Source of the DNA: Saussurea involucrata
Taxonomy: Eukaryota; Streptophyta; Magnoliopsida; Asterales; Asteraceae
Length of the DNA stretch: 64,000 nt
Assembly: GCA_033807775.1 (NCBI GenBank)
Contig: CM066317.1
Location: 34,971,870 to 35,035,869, forward strand
Reading direction: 5' to 3'
Shown here: positions 24,509-36,818 of the stretch, piece after piece
How the letters are laid out: each line of letters opens with the position of its first letter
Position numbering within the stretch: the first letter of the stretch is position 1
Position numbers and translations under genes: made by a program
The notes under the pieces: generated by a model
What the model saw: only the letters and a program-made list of their open reading frames with translations
The model's database searches: none
Told to the model about the DNA's origin: nothing

Positions 24509-26207
24509 ATGGCTGCTTCTTCTTCCAAAAATGAAGCTTTTTCTCAAAACTTTTTTTTTCTGAAAACGGCTCTATAGCCAAACCTCCCAAGTTTAATCCC
24601 AACAATTTTTCTTTGTGGAAAAGCCGGATGATGCTTTTCATGGAAGGAATGGATAGTAGATATCCAACCATTCTTAGTGAGGGACCCATAGTCCCTAAAG
24701 TTTGGTCTCGCTATGAAACCAAGAAATCCGGTAAGGAAGTTGTTGGCAAAGATGATTCTGATGATTCCTTTGATGAAGAAAAATCTGCTGTTAATGGTAG
24801 TTACATTCTTAAGAATCCCAAGAAATATACTGATGAAGAAAAACGACTTGTGTCTCTTGATTGTAAAGTTAGAACTATCATTGCTCTTTCTCTTCCTGAT
24901 GAAGTGTACCACTCTCTGGTAAATCTCTCTACTGCCAAAGAGATGTGGTCCACTCTGTGTGTTTTGTACGAAGGTACAAATGAAGTTAAAAAGAGCAGAA
25001 AGATAGCACTTGTTAGAAAATATGAACTCTTTTCTTATGAGAAAGGAGAATCTCTCTCCATCTTCTATAACCGTTTTAACAGTCTTCTTAATGATTTAAA
25101 GCTATTAGGTAGAGTGTATGACAATGAGGAAATCTTGTGCAAGTTTATGAACTGTCTTCCTGATTTTTGGGAAAATATCTGTACTTGTATAAAGATAACC
25201 AAGGATCTTGATCATATGCATCTTACTGTTCTTTATGGAACTCTTTTCAACTATGAGCAGACGAAGCTGCAAAGGTATATAAAGAGCTATTCTCTAGCTC
25301 TCCTAAGTGACTCTTCCAAAAAGACTAAGTGTATTCCAAGAATCACCTACCCATCTGACTCTGACCATGATAGTCAAGAAGATCCCAATGACCATTTGGA
25401 GGCATATCTTAGTGATGCTGAGGATGAATGTGAGGAAACTTCAGTTGACAATTTATCTGATGAAATGGCCATGTTGGATGGGCATTCTAAATCCAAATAT
25501 GATTCCCAAAAGTTCAGCCAACACCTCTCTTCTGCAAATTTTGACCGGGCTGAAAGATACAAGGAAAAATACAAGAGAGAAAAGAAATGAAAGACTTGTC
25601 AGAAGAGGAAAGGGTCTGCCTGCTAAAACTCATGATTTGGCAGATGAACCCACATCTGAAAGAGAATGACACCTCAAATGTCTGTTTCATGGCCAAGATA
25701 AATGACATGGATGATCCAGAAGGCCACATCTCCTCAACTGCTCTTGTATCAGCTAAGTGCTTCTCCTCCTCTTCTAACTCAAGCAAAATGTTTTCTAACT
25801 CTGAAAAGGGAAAGTATCTGGGTGCCGATTTTTTATTAAAAATAAATTCTTCAAATTTTTCTAAAACTACATGTGTGACTTCTCCTACCGATTTTCCTCC
25901 CTAATCTGTGTGTCTCAAAATGTCCAATTCAAAAGAAAAGATTTCTGTCCTCCCAAATTTTGAAAAAGGAATTATAGGTGTTGCACCCCAATTCTTTGTT
26001 ACCTCATCAAAATCTTTGAGCAAAAATAAGGAAAAATATCAAAGTTCTAAAAAGGCATTTCTTTATAGAAAATGTTATATCTGTGGTGATGTTTCTCATT
26101 TTGCCAAAGACTGTCCGAAAGAAAGAATTGATCTGAGTGACATAAATTCTTTTCCCTCATCATCTAACCCAAAAGGACCCACCACTAAATGGGTACCTAG
26201 GAAATAA
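24509..26207 (+). pseudogene. Element C gag
   Basis: ATG at 24509 gives MAASSSKNEAFSQN and then slips out of frame in a run of T at about 24550. The main frame 24613-25590 carries the UBN2-type Gag core (FSLWKSRMMLFMEGM, AKEMWSTLCVLYEG, FYNRFNSLLNDLKLLG). The C-terminal part continues in 25587-25904 and, after a stop, 25908-26207, where a CCHC knuckle CYICGDVSHFAKDC (about 26072-26113) and the end motif TKWVPRK precede the point where protease should begin. It would form the capsid-like particle and bind RNA. Two shifts and one stop break it; the T-run slip and the 4-base overlap ATGA at 25587 are the simplest breaks. Confidence 0.87.
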
Positions 26208-26483
26208 ATTTTGTGTGATTGCAGATTTTGAGCTGGACAGATGGATCTATGTGGATAAGTGTGAAAGTTGACAAAACCTTAGAATTCTTTACTCTCATGA
26301 CATCATCACCTATTATCTCCTAACCATGCAAACCCACCGAATCACCTTGCAAACCCATCTCACAAAATCCCTCCATTTTTTTTCTTCTTCTTAACCAATC
26401 TCATCCACCACCTTTTGTCCATCATCATAGTAAACTACTTCGTGACATCATCATCCACCACCTTTTTGTTAACCACCTTATTA

Positions 26484-26526
<43 letters not shown>

Positions 26527-26829
26527 AAATGACCATCGGTGGAAATTTAAATATGTATATATATAATAATAATAAACTCTTCTCTCTTTCTTTGTCCCGA
26601 CAAAAACAAACCCATAACTCTTCTCTTAAAAATATCTCTTCTTTTGTCTCTAACTTTCTATCACCGATTTTAAATCACACTCACCTCCCAAAATCTCTCC
26701 ATCACCAAAGCCACCACCAAATCAAAGAGCATCTCCACCGAAAATCTCTCTCTCTCCTTCCCACTGAACCTCTGATCCCACTCCATCATCACCCCTAACA
26801 CAAAATATTCCACCACCTTTACCTCCTGC
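26208..26829 (+). other. Element C deletion zone: protease and integrase absent
   Basis: The expected DSG protease, HHCC finger and DDE core are not found in any frame. The stretch is Pro/Ser/His-coding, CT-rich sequence with a (TA)n microsatellite at about 26492-26522. Pol reading resumes at about 26830 with the linker TKWTKDHPIDQIIGD. Confidence 0.8.
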
Positions 26830-28475
26830 AACCAAATGGACCAAAGATCACCCCATAGATCAAATCATCGGTGATCAACAAGCAGGTGTCCAAACATATA
26901 GAGGAGTTGGAAATATTTGTCTCTATGTGAATTTTCTCTCTCTTTTATAAACCCAAGAAGATTGATGAAGGTCTTGCAGATCCCTGTTGGATCACTGCCA
27001 TGCAAGAAGAGCTTTCTCAATTTGAGAGAAACAAAGTTTGGAGATTGGTTCCCAGACCCCGAAAGAAGACAATCATTGGAACCAAATGGATCTTCAGAAA
27101 TAAAATGGATGACGAAGGCACAGTTATCAGAAACAAGGCCAAACTGGTTGCTCAAGGATACCGACAGGAAGAAGGCATTGATTATGATGAAACTTTTGCC
27201 CCTGTTGCAAGACTTGAAGCAATAAGAATATTTCTGGCTCATGCTGCCTACCGAAATTTCAGAGTTCTTCAAATGGATGTCAAAAGTGCCTTCCTCAATG
27301 GGGAACTTGCAGAGGAAGTCTATGTGAAACAACCTCCTGGATTTGAAGACCCAACTCATCCAGACTATGTGTACAGAACTAGACAAAGCTCTTTATGGTC
27401 TCAAGCAAGCTCCACGTGCTTGGTATTACACTCTTGCCATCTTTCTCTTAAAGAATGGATTTTCCAGAGGTAAAATTGACAACACTCTATTCATCAAGGA
27501 AACCTCAGGTAATCTTATTCTTGTCCAAATCTATGTTGATGACATCATCTTTGGTGCCACTGATGAATCACTATGTGATGAGTTTGCTTATCTCATGATG
27601 AGTGAATATGAGATGAGCATGATGGGGAGCTTACATTCTTTTTGGGCCTTCAGGTCAAACAATCTTCAGAAGGAATTTTTATTAACCAAAGTAAATACAT
27701 TCGTGACCTTCTGAAGAAATTCAACTTTTTAGATAGCTCTCCTATGAAAACTCCCATGGGACCACCTTTGAAACTCAATGCTGATCTTAAAGGTGAATCT
27801 GTGGATGTTACCCTTTATCGAGGAATGATTGGTTCCCTTCTGCACTTAACTGCTAGCAGACCGGATATTATGTTTGCTACTTGTCTATGTGCCCGTTATC
27901 AAGCCAATCCAAAAGAATCACACTTAAAGGCTGTAAAACGGATTTTTCGGTATCTCAAGGGTACCTTGCATCTGGGTCTTTGGTATCCTAAAGACTCAGG
28001 TTTTGAACTAATTGGGTATTCAGATTCAGATTATGCAGGTTCCCAGATTGATAGAAAAAGTACTACAGGAAGCTGCCAACTTCTTGGTGGTAAATTGGTA
28101 AGTTGGTCCAGCAAGAAACAAAACTCTGTATCAACCTCTACTGCTGAGGCTGAATATGTAGCTGCTAGAAGCTGTTGTGCTCAGATCCTGTGGATGAGAA
28201 ACCAACTAAGGGATTATGCTCAAATCTACTCCAAAGTCCCAATTCTGTGTGATAACTCAAGTGCAATAGCTATTGCAAACAATCATGTTCTTCATTCCAG
28301 GTTAAAGCACATAGATATCAGATATCACTTCATCAGGGATATCATATCCAAAGGTGACATTGAGCTACATCTCATTCCTACAGATCTTCAGCTTGCCAAC
28401 TTGTTCACCAAACCTCTAGATGAAACCAGGTTCAATTTCCTCATAAGTGAACTTGGCATGTGTAATCTTCAATAA
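26830..28475 (+). pseudogene. Element C reverse transcriptase and RNase H
   Basis: After the integrase-RT linker, reverse transcriptase starts at MQEELSQFERNKVWRLVPRP (26999). The catalytic YVDDIIFGAT is near 27530-27560. RNase H landmarks are YSDSDYAGS, AEAEYVAA, LCDNSSA and the tail FNFLISELGMCNLQ, ending at 28475. Frameshifts at about 27365 (after GFEDPTHPDYVY) and about 27635 split the protein into three frames; the rest is open. The sequence is SIRE-like and very close to the element F RNase H. Confidence 0.93.
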
Positions 28476-30250
28476 CTGTGTGTCCTCACCTTCCATCGAA
28501 ATCTCATCGGTGGACACTCTATCGGTGAATTATCTCTAAATCGACTTTCAATTCTTCATCCCTATCGGTGTCTAAGTCTGTATGTTCTCTCTACACCGAA
28601 ATCCATCTCCATACTCTACACCGAAGCCATCGCCTACTTCATTACCAACACTCTATTTCCCACCATACATCTCACCCCACCTCTTCTCATCCATCCCACC
28701 ACATATATTATCCCAACCTCATTTCTTTAGCATCTTACCATCCAATCTCCTAATGTGCAACCTTTAGTAATGATAAATTCTCTTTCTTCACCGATCTCTC
28801 AATGGGACTTATTTCCTTCCTTCTCACCGATGACATCATCTTGATGACGTCATCACCATGATCTCATCTCACCAATCTACCTCTCACCAGAACCAACTTT
28901 CTATGTGTCATCTCCTCATCCCATTCCTTCTTCCATCATATTTCACTCTTAGACAGCAACCCAACTCTCCTTTTCTCAAAACCCACATACTACAAACTCT
29001 TCCACAGATATCATCCCAAATCCTTCTACTCAAAAAATCCTCAAACTCAATCTTTGTGGGTCATCATAAAAAAAAATTGGAAGATGAAATTCCAATCTTT
29101 TCTTCACCTTGAAGATTTTCTCCATGATGCCGTAGCAGATTTTATCCAAACTCTTCTGAAGATACCAGAAGATTTCCTCCAACCTCTTCAAGAAATTCCA
29201 CTTTTTGTCAAACTCTTGCAAAATTTCGGTGGGAATGATAAATTTTCGAAAAAAAAAATCTACCGATTTTCCTACCGAAATTAGCCAATTTTCGGTGGGG
29301 AAGCAAAAAAAAAATTCAAATTTTTTTTGACCATACCACCGACCACACCACCGAAATTTCGGTGGTTGGCCCCCAAATTCGGTGGTTATGAGCACAAAAA
29401 AAATTAATAATAAAAAAATAAAAAAAATTCGGTGTTTTCAATTGTTTGTGGTGTTTCTTCTCCGTCGTACGCTGAGGGGGAGAAACCATCTGAGGGGGAG
29501 CAATATCAGCGTCCAACTCGATCAACACCAACCCTCTGTACTCGTTTTCAGCATCCAACTCAGAAAAATGAGGAAATCGGACGGACCGGTCAAGGGGCAG
29601 AACATCAGTCCGGGCGGATCTAACTGAGGATGAGAAACACAAAACCGACTGATCTACTGAGGGGGAGCAAAACAAAGACAAAGGATGATGATGTTGAACA
29701 GGAAGTGCTGAAGATGCCAAGAGAAAGAAAGAAAATGCAAGAGATTGGCAAAAGCATCCTGAGGCTGATTCACTCAAACTCAACCCTCCTCAAAGATTGT
29801 CACTATAATGGATGTGTCTCCTATCAAAACCCACAGACTCACTTGGCCGAAATCTTTTGAAGTAAGTGGATGACTTGAAGATTTGGAACATCTGAAGAAA
29901 AGCAAAAGTGCCTGAAAGATAAAGTTCTCCAACACATCAACAGGCTGCTAATCAAAATGAAGAATCCTCAAGCCAGATACAAGTTTCAACTCGCCCCTCC
30001 AAAGATGCAAGTAATATTCATTTTGTTCATATTGTTTATACTTCTTTCCTTTTTCTTTCAATTATTTGTACAACTATACATTTTTTATTTTTTCTTACTT
30101 GTAAATATCATACACACACAAATCCATAAAAGACAAAATAGATCAAAAAAAATGGTCTATGTGAAAAGAACCCAAAAAGAGTAAAAAGGGTCAAAATGCA
30201 ATTTTATTCAGATACTCTTCAATATTCTAAGTATGGAGCTCAAATTCAAA
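28476..30250 (+). other. Element C 3' non-coding region with polypurine-like motifs
   Basis: About 1.8 kb separates RNase H from the 3' LTR, where B and F carry an accessory ORF. No long ORF is seen here. It is rich in ATCGGTG/CACCGA words (for example 28500-28660 and 29270-29385) and has three CTGAGGGGGAG motifs at 29472, 29490 and 29656, copies of the primer-like polypurine signal. It may be the scar of a lost accessory ORF. Confidence 0.6.
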
Positions 30251-30261
30251 TAGGGGGAGAT
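30251..30261 (+). promoter_or_regulatory. Element C polypurine tract
   Basis: TAGGGGGAGAT directly precedes the 3' LTR start at 30262, the normal site of plus-strand priming. Confidence 0.9.
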
Positions 30262-31332
30262 TGTTGGGTCACCGAAGATTTGAAATTGACTCACCGATGT
30301 TTCCTCTAAATCTTTCTTAGAATATTTTAGCATGGTTCTTTATAATGACTTGTACAAGATAGCAAATGTTTGGTGAAGTCAAAGATCAACCAAAGTCAAG
30401 ATTGAAGACTCTCTCATTGTGGAAGTAAGAGACTATTTATCAACACATGCAAGTCATTGTCCACCGATGGTGTTCCCACACATCGGTGGACACTCTCTCC
30501 ACCGACCTCTCTCTATATCGGCCAACATATCCCACCTATGAAGACTCTCAAATAGGTGGGATCTCAAGAAGTCTCAAAGATGCTTTTCTTCAAAGATGTG
30601 TCACATATCTCAAAGCATTCATCGGTGGTGTACTCCTTGAAGACAAAATGAGAAGCAAAATTATTATGAGACAAGACAAAATGAGAAGCAAAATTATTAT
30701 GAGACAAAATCAAATTTGCCAAGAATCATCCCACCGATGATGATGCTTAAATCGGTGGGATCCTTTGTCAAAAGATTTTATTTGAAGAAAATATCAAGTC
30801 TCAAGTAATATTGTCTTGGAAGACACACCAAGGAGACAAGCATGATATTATTCCTATTTCCAATGAAGTTCAGCATGGGTATTCCTCCTTGTTTCAAGGA
30901 AAAGGTGATTGTGACTTATCAACTTTTCAGAAGTCCATTGGTACGTAACAAGTAACTGGAGGATATTCGTACTAAGCATTTAATGCTCAGTACACTCATC
31001 CTCTCTATAAAAGGAGGAGGAAGCTCCCATGCAAACCATGCTTTTCTGAAGTCTTTCTATGTGCTAGCATCCTTCATCTCTTAGGAACTTTATAACTTTG
31101 AGTCTAAGTGTTCAAGTTATTTTGTTTTCAGTATTACTGTGTGAAGATTGTTAGAATAGATTTTATCTGTTCTTTCCGCAACAATCAAATTGTTTTATGT
31201 GTTCTATGTGTAATTCTTGATTTGAATATTTTCAATAAAAGAATTAATTAAAGTAAAAAATTGTGTATTGTATTCAACCCCCCCCCTTCTACAATACATG
31301 TTCTTGTTCCTGTAAGCCATCTGGGACTAACA
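30262..31332 (+). repeat. Element C 3' LTR (1071 bp)
   Basis: It starts TGTTGGGTCACC and ends ACTAACA. It keeps the same three hairpins, the 33-bp tandem pair and TATAAAAG as the 5' copy. The C run before TTCTACAATAC is shorter (about 8 C against about 17). Confidence 0.93.
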
Positions 31333-31917
31333 GGGTTTTTTGAGTGTTTGCCGGTTTTAGTAGCTCAAGGTGGAGCTGTGGATGTGTTATGCGCTTATTT
31401 GCATTTTATTCGAGTATGTGCCTCTTTGAGGGTTTTGTCTTATATGTGAAGACCAATTGACGATTATGTATACGTGGTAGTTTTGTGTCTAATCAACCAC
31501 TGCAAATTTTATGCATTGTCATGTTATAAAGGATTTGAGTATACGTACACACATATATATATATATATATGCATGTATGGTTTGACTTCATTGGGAAAGT
31601 GGCAATGAAGGGGTTTTGAGTTAATCATGCCTCGGAGCATGTGTTTGCATGGTGTGGGTTAGATACACTTCATTTGCATGAGTTGACTTTTGATAAACGA
31701 TCAATGGATCTTTTGAGCTTATGGCTCGGTTTTGGACTCTATTGGGTCTTGAGGGCATTTGCCCGGTTTTGATAAGCTCGACGTGGGCTTGGGTTATGAT
31801 TTGCATGAATTGCATCGTATTTGAGAATTACATGATTTGAATGCATTGGTTATTCTTTTGGGGTCATGTATAAATTTCTAGATTAAGTAAGCTTGTTTTG
31901 GATGGTGGGATTCCAAG

Positions 31918-32290
31918 GTAAAGATCCGGTCGGGTTGAACTTGGTGGTTTTAGGCTAGAGATCCGGTTTGGGTTGATGCCTCAATAGACTAGAGATCCGG
32001 TTTGGGTTGATGTCTCACTAGGCTAAAGATCCGGTTTAGGTTGATGCCTCACTTGACTAAAGATTCGGTTTGGATTGATGTCACAATTGACTAGAGATCC
32101 GGTTTGGATTGATGTCACAATAGACTAGAGATCTGGTTTGGATTGATGTCACAATTGACTAGAGATCCGGTTTGGATTGATGTCATAATAGACTAGAGAT
32201 CCGGTTTGGGTTGATGTCTCCATGGACTAAAGATCCGGTTTGGGTTGATGTCTACAAATGACTAGAGACCTGGATATGGTTGATGTCATA
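31918..32290 (+). repeat. 34-bp minisatellite, about 11 units
   Basis: The unit is GACTAGAGATCCGGTTTG plus GATTGATGTCACAATT (34 bp). Middle units are nearly identical; the first (about 31920) and last (about 32265) are diverged. It lies inside the probable Ty3-type LTR, so it is probably a U3/R internal repeat rather than a free satellite. Confidence 0.88.
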
Positions 32291-33079
32291 TGTTTTTCCA
32301 TCCATGAAACATGCTTGTATTTTATAATTGTGGTTTAACTTGTGTGTTCGCCACATTCGATGAAATCGTGTCTCCCCCGTCACCGAAGGGTGTTGTTTTT
32401 GGGTATTTTGTTTATCCGCGTTGCCGGCATCGTATTATATGAGTATGGATTGCTTTCCATGATTTATGGGCGGTATTTTATGCCTCATCCTTGGTTGGAT
32501 GTTTTCGACTATTGGAGTTTTATTCGCATTGATGTTATTTGGGAGTTTATTAATTATATACCTCTTGAGTGAGTTTTGAATTTGGGTCAATTGCTGAGAA
32601 ATGATTTTCATTGGAAGTTTTCCTTGCAGAAATTGTGTGCGTTTGGAAATTGGGTTGTCGGTGTATTTTATACAAACCCCTTTTTGGAAATCATGAAAGT
32701 TGAATCTTTTGGTCTATCAAATTATTTGCTCATTATGTAAACTCTTGAACTCACTAGGCGTTAGCCTAACCTTTTTATTTGTCGCATGTGCAACAGGTTC
32801 AGGTTGGGAATAACTTTAGCTACACTGTGAAGTGATGAGTGCTAATAGAGTGCACAAGAAGTGAACTGCTTAGCGAAGTCTTCCGCACTTATTTGGGATT
32901 AGCAACTTGTAGTTGTGTTAAATAACACCCGACTTGAGGTATTAATTGTGGAAGTTGTGATGTTTAAATTTTGAGGTATTTTCAAGGATGGTTTGTAGAA
33001 AGGATTTTATCCTCTTTGGTTATTTTATCGAAATTAAAGTTAGTTGCTCTTCCCGATTTTGAGGGTGTTAACACATAAG

Positions 33080-33589
33080 TTGTTGTAAATAAGCAACCCT
33101 AACAACACCTTATATATATAAATATATATAGAGAGAGACAGAGAGATAGAGATAGAGAGAAAGAGACCATGGATCTCGACTAACATCTTGCTTTCTTTCT
33201 TCTTCTGCTTCTTTATAAATCTAGGTTTTGATTTAATTTTATAAATTTGGGTTTTGATTGTATGATTAAGGGTTTTGATTTAAATGATGTTCTTCGGATT
33301 GGATTTGGATTTGTCAAATGTTATTAGTGTTCTCAGATCTCGATCTCTATCTCTTTTCTTGATATCGAATAGCTTGTTTGATGTGGTTGCTCTTAGATGA
33401 TTTAAGTCTGGTTACTCATGGATTTGGGATTGGATTTAAAGTTTGATTATCATGGTGTTGTTCATGGTGTTCATCAAGATCTTCTGGAAGAAGATGAAGA
33501 TTGAAGAAAAGAAATTAAAAAATAAAAGGAAAATGGTATAATTGATTAAAAAATGTTAAAAGAAATAAAAAAATATAAAAATACCATTT
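33080..33589. other. Intergenic stretch, nothing identified
   Basis: AT-rich sequence with a TATATA/GAGA microsatellite (about 33110-33165) and repeated GGTTTTGATT words. No ORF with recognisable content. Confidence 0.5.
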
Positions 33590-33752
33590 TACCCTCGATT
33601 TAACGGAGGAAATAGACGGCCGTCAGCTCGAGGGACCAACTTCGTAACGAAATGTATACCACAGATACCAAAAAGATAATTATTGAAGTTAAAGGAGCAG
33701 TTTCGTATTTTTTGACAAACCACAGGGACCAAAACAGTAATTTACTCTATAT
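33590..33752 (-). repeat. Dispersed 'GGTCCCTGTGGTTT' repeat, copy 1
   Basis: On the minus strand it reads GTAAATTACTGTTTTGGTCC, then CTGTGGTTTGTC, then GGTCCCTCGAGCTGACGGC. The phrase recurs at 49337 in the opposite orientation. The same wording is common in plant intergenic DNA; I cannot assign a transposon class. Confidence 0.6.
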
Positions 33753-34027
33753 ATTATTCTTATGAAGTTATATATGCATTTTTAAATGAACTTTTTCGAT
33801 TATTCATATATGAATATTTCGTAAGATTTTTTTTGTTTTTTATCTTCTCATGATATTTGTATTTTTATTTGAATATTTTCAAATAAAAATGTTAAATATC
33901 ATGTGAATATAAGAAGTGATCAAAAGTTCATATATGAATCACTGATTTTTTTTAAAACAAACTTATTTGAAGATTCATATTATGAGTCGATATTACAAAT
34001 AACGAAGGATCGTGTAAGAAAATGTGT

Positions 34028-34208
34028 AAAGATGAGAAGTATAGGAAGGGATCTGGACCGTTGATCACTTTTAATCTAATGCCACCAATGAAGTGTGCCT
34101 CATGAAAATTGATCTGGTGCATCTCGATGCATCTCATTAGTGTTATCTTCTATTAGAACTCATTCAAGGGTCTAGAGACCAGATCTATTCTTACACTTCT
34201 CATCATAA
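34028..34208. mobile_element. Small fold-back element (MITE candidate)
   Basis: Inverted arms GATGAGAAGTATAGGAAGGG... (from 34033) and the reverse complement GATGAGAAGTGTAAGAATAG... (to 34205) face each other. The neighbouring stretches about 33780-33930 and 34240-34370 also repeat one another (TTCTCATGATATTT), suggesting a larger decayed fold-back structure. No target duplication was identified. Confidence 0.45.
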
Positions 34209-34876
34209 CTTCTCTCATCACCAGAACCCAAGTCTATTACAGATTATTCATATGAGTTCACATATACATCTACACACGAACTTTTCCAATTATTTATATA
34301 TGGACATTCCGTTAACTTTTTCTTTTTTAACTTCTCATGATATTTAGTATTTTTATTTGAACCTCCTGCTGTACGTGTATTAAGATTTAAACAATCGTCA
34401 GTTTTGACTTTAATAAAAAAGAAATTTATATTAGAGTAGAATTTATCATTTGGCTTATCTTAAATTTAGAAATTCGAATGTTTAACTTTGAAAGATAGAT
34501 ATCGAACACCAATTGCTAAAAGTTAAAAAAATTGGAAAAAATAGCTCCATCCTTTTATAAGGTAATAAATTGGTTATAATTATTATTGTACAATTTATAG
34601 GATCATATCACTTTGTTAATACGACATAACAATATTAATATAAGATAAAATAAAATAAAGCTAAACTTAACCAAACAAATCTCATGTATCTTATTTGAAA
34701 ATATGGTCCAATAAATAAATAAAATATATCAAGATCTTACCAGTTTTATTTAAACGGTTAAAAAATATCTAGTCAGTTTATACTATACTGAAAACAATAT
34801 AATTGTTTAAAATATGTATATGTATAAATGTATAAAAACCGACATTAATTTCAATATATTTTATTAAAATTATTAA

Positions 34877-35112
34877 AGTGGCGTTTGTTTTCTAAGAAGG
34901 CTGAAGTCTTAAGTCTTATTTCACTTATGATTAATAAGAGGCCATGCTTTAAGAGGTTATAAGACATTAGATTACATCTTCTAATTTCAGACGTATTTCA
35001 GACTTAAAAGTCTCTGAAATCTAGAAAAAAAAAACAGTCTGAATGTCAAAACGTCTGACCGATTCAGACTTCAGAGGTATTAAGAGGTTTTTTGAAAAAA
35101 ACAAACAGCCCT
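34877..35112. mobile_element. Tourist-like MITE (PIF/Harbinger), 236 bp
   Basis: The left end is AGTGGCGTTTGTTTTCTAAG; the reverse complement of the right end is AGGGCTGTTTGTTTTTTTC. TAA flanks both sides (34874-34876, 35113-35115). The ends match the two large Harbinger derivatives at 7668 and 53348, so this is a short relative. Confidence 0.85.
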
Positions 35113-35115
35113 TAA

Positions 35116-36501
35116 GTATATAATAATATGATACAACTTTTATAATCGATATAATAAACTTCAACCTATTGACTATTTTCAAATATTTTTTATGAACAAT
35201 AAATTTGTCTTTCAAACGAGCTTGGTCACAAAATATGGGTAGTGGTAGAATACAAATAAATTTTCTATTATTTAAAATATATTATTTTACAAGTACATAT
35301 TTTATATCAATATTTGATTATAGAATTTATTAGAGATCTGACTTTTTCTAATAAAAGGGATGAAACCCAAGATGGATATATTCAAAAATGACGTTCATAT
35401 CAGTATTTGAGGATAATTAATGAATTTGTACATGTATCTATGTCAAAATACTTAAAGAGATTGAAGAAGGTATATTGTTTTATATATTGATTCGGTTGCA
35501 CACCAATTTCGGTTATGAACCTAGGACAAATGAGAGTGTGCCATGTGTTCCAGAGATTCATCATGAATGTTGTACACCCAATTTCGGTTATGAACCTGTA
35601 ACGTTCATGATAAATGTTGTACAAAAATCATGTTCATTATTTATGAGGACACATGTTGCACTCTCTTTTTGCAACGAAAAACATTTTAACCATTGAACTT
35701 TCCTATCGATATTAAAGACATGATATTCATTTTATACATGTATTGACAATAGTCGTTTTGAGCACATTGGATATTCGATAGCCCATCATTTAGACCATCT
35801 TTAAAAGGTTCGTTATAAATATATTTCAAAAGGTCGAAATAAATGCATGTTAGTTTTGTCAAAATCCTCAAGTTTTCCTTGCCACAATTGATGCTTTTCA
35901 CTTTTGGAGTTTTGGACTTACTTCAATCATAACTTTGACAAATTTGAAGCTTTTTCTTTGATAGATTTCTTTTGTAAAAAGGCTTTTGTTATCATGCAAA
36001 AAGAGTTTATAAAGTTGGTATCAAGCTTTGTCACTTTTTAGTGGAAAAAGTTACGAGTTTGCTATAAATTTTATTTAGTGTACTTGTAAAATAATCAATG
36101 AAAATCGGCAAAATGGATGCGAGTCCCATCGTTTTGGGATGCCACAATTCCTCGCTACTCCCCATAACAGAATCGAGGAGATGGCTGTAAACATTCAGTA
36201 TGTTTAATCGGTCCCCTGAAGCGTGTAATCAAACGACCAAGTTTGAGGAGTCAAGTTGAAATGGTGGAGTGGCTTGGGTTTAGGAGAAGAAGCTAGCTTC
36301 ACATGATTTGAAGAGAATGCGAATAAATGATATAACCCTAAAACAATCAAAACAAAGGAGGAGGACTAAAACAATAAATTAAACTTCTACGTTATTATGT
36401 AATACTGACTTATACATTCACGTGATAAATTTCTTAAATAACATTGCTAACTTAACAAAAAAACTAATGGCATACAAGATTTTATCTGATTTTTGCAATC
36501 G
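35116..36501. other. Intergenic stretch, nothing identified
   Basis: AT-rich sequence. A short direct repeat ACACCAATTTCGGTTATGAACCT / ACACCCAATTTCGGTTATG occurs at about 35500 and 35577. No gene recognised. Confidence 0.5.
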
Positions 36502-36818
36502 AGTAAAAAGTTACAATCCCGTGCAACCCTCATCTAAACCATTCATTTAGCTCATTCATCATGTAGACACTAAATTGATTACTGGATTTGCATCAATGAT
36601 TACTGATTTCATGCAATAATCTTACATGCGATGCATAGTATTTTATTAAATGTCATGGAATGCATATTGTTTCATCCTATACATCGCATGAACCGTTATG
36701 TGCATCGACAAATTTTGCATAAATTCCACGAAGTCAGGTAAATTTTTTACAGAATCAATGAGAATCTAAATGCAATGGACGATTTAGGTTAAGGTTGCAC
36801 GGGTTTTAACGTTTTACT
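36502..36818. mobile_element. MITE candidate with CCCGTGCAACC terminal inverted repeats
   Basis: The left arm AGTAAAAAGTTACAATCCCG continues TGCAACCCTCATCTAAACC. The reverse complement of the right arm reads AGTAAAACGTTAAAACCCG then TGCAACCTTAACCTAAAT. It is about 317 bp with no ORF, and no convincing target duplication. Confidence 0.6.

Larger units (their letters stand above)
23387..31332 (+). mobile_element. Element C: recent Sirevirus-type copia, deleted for protease and integrase
   Basis: LTRs at 23387-24464 and 30262-31332 both start TGTTGGGTCACC and end GGGACTAACA. The primer site is 24467-24478 and the polypurine tract ends at 30261. The target duplication is GGGTC (23382-23386) against GGGTT (31333-31337), one mismatch. 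LTRs differ by roughly 1.5-2% by eye, mostly transitions plus a C-run length change, so insertion was recent. Inside, gag is followed by about 0.6 kb of non-coding sequence and then the linker before RT; protease and integrase are missing. Any movement since that deletion needed enzymes from elsewhere. Confidence 0.93.
23095..33073. mobile_element. Probable Ty3-type solo LTR (about 2.0 kb), interrupted by element C
   Basis: The sequence around element C, 23095-23386 joined to 31338-33073, starts TGAAGG and ends GGGTGTTAACA. It is flanked by CATAAG at 23089-23094 and 33074-33079. The 3' part (CTCACTAGGCGTTAGCC, then CAACAGGTTCAGGTTGGG) resembles the end of long plant Ty3/gypsy LTRs. A 6-bp flanking repeat is unusual, since 5 bp is normal, so the left border is tentative. 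It contains the 34-bp minisatellite at 31918-32290 and no coding sequence. Confidence 0.4.

Noticed and set aside
24540..24560. Programmed slippage at the T run in C gag
   Set aside because: Only one copy is available and later frames also break; a T-run indel mutation explains it.
31918..32290. Regular repeats resembling a CRISPR array
   Set aside because: Units are contiguous with no unique spacers, and the DNA is plant nuclear; it is a minisatellite.
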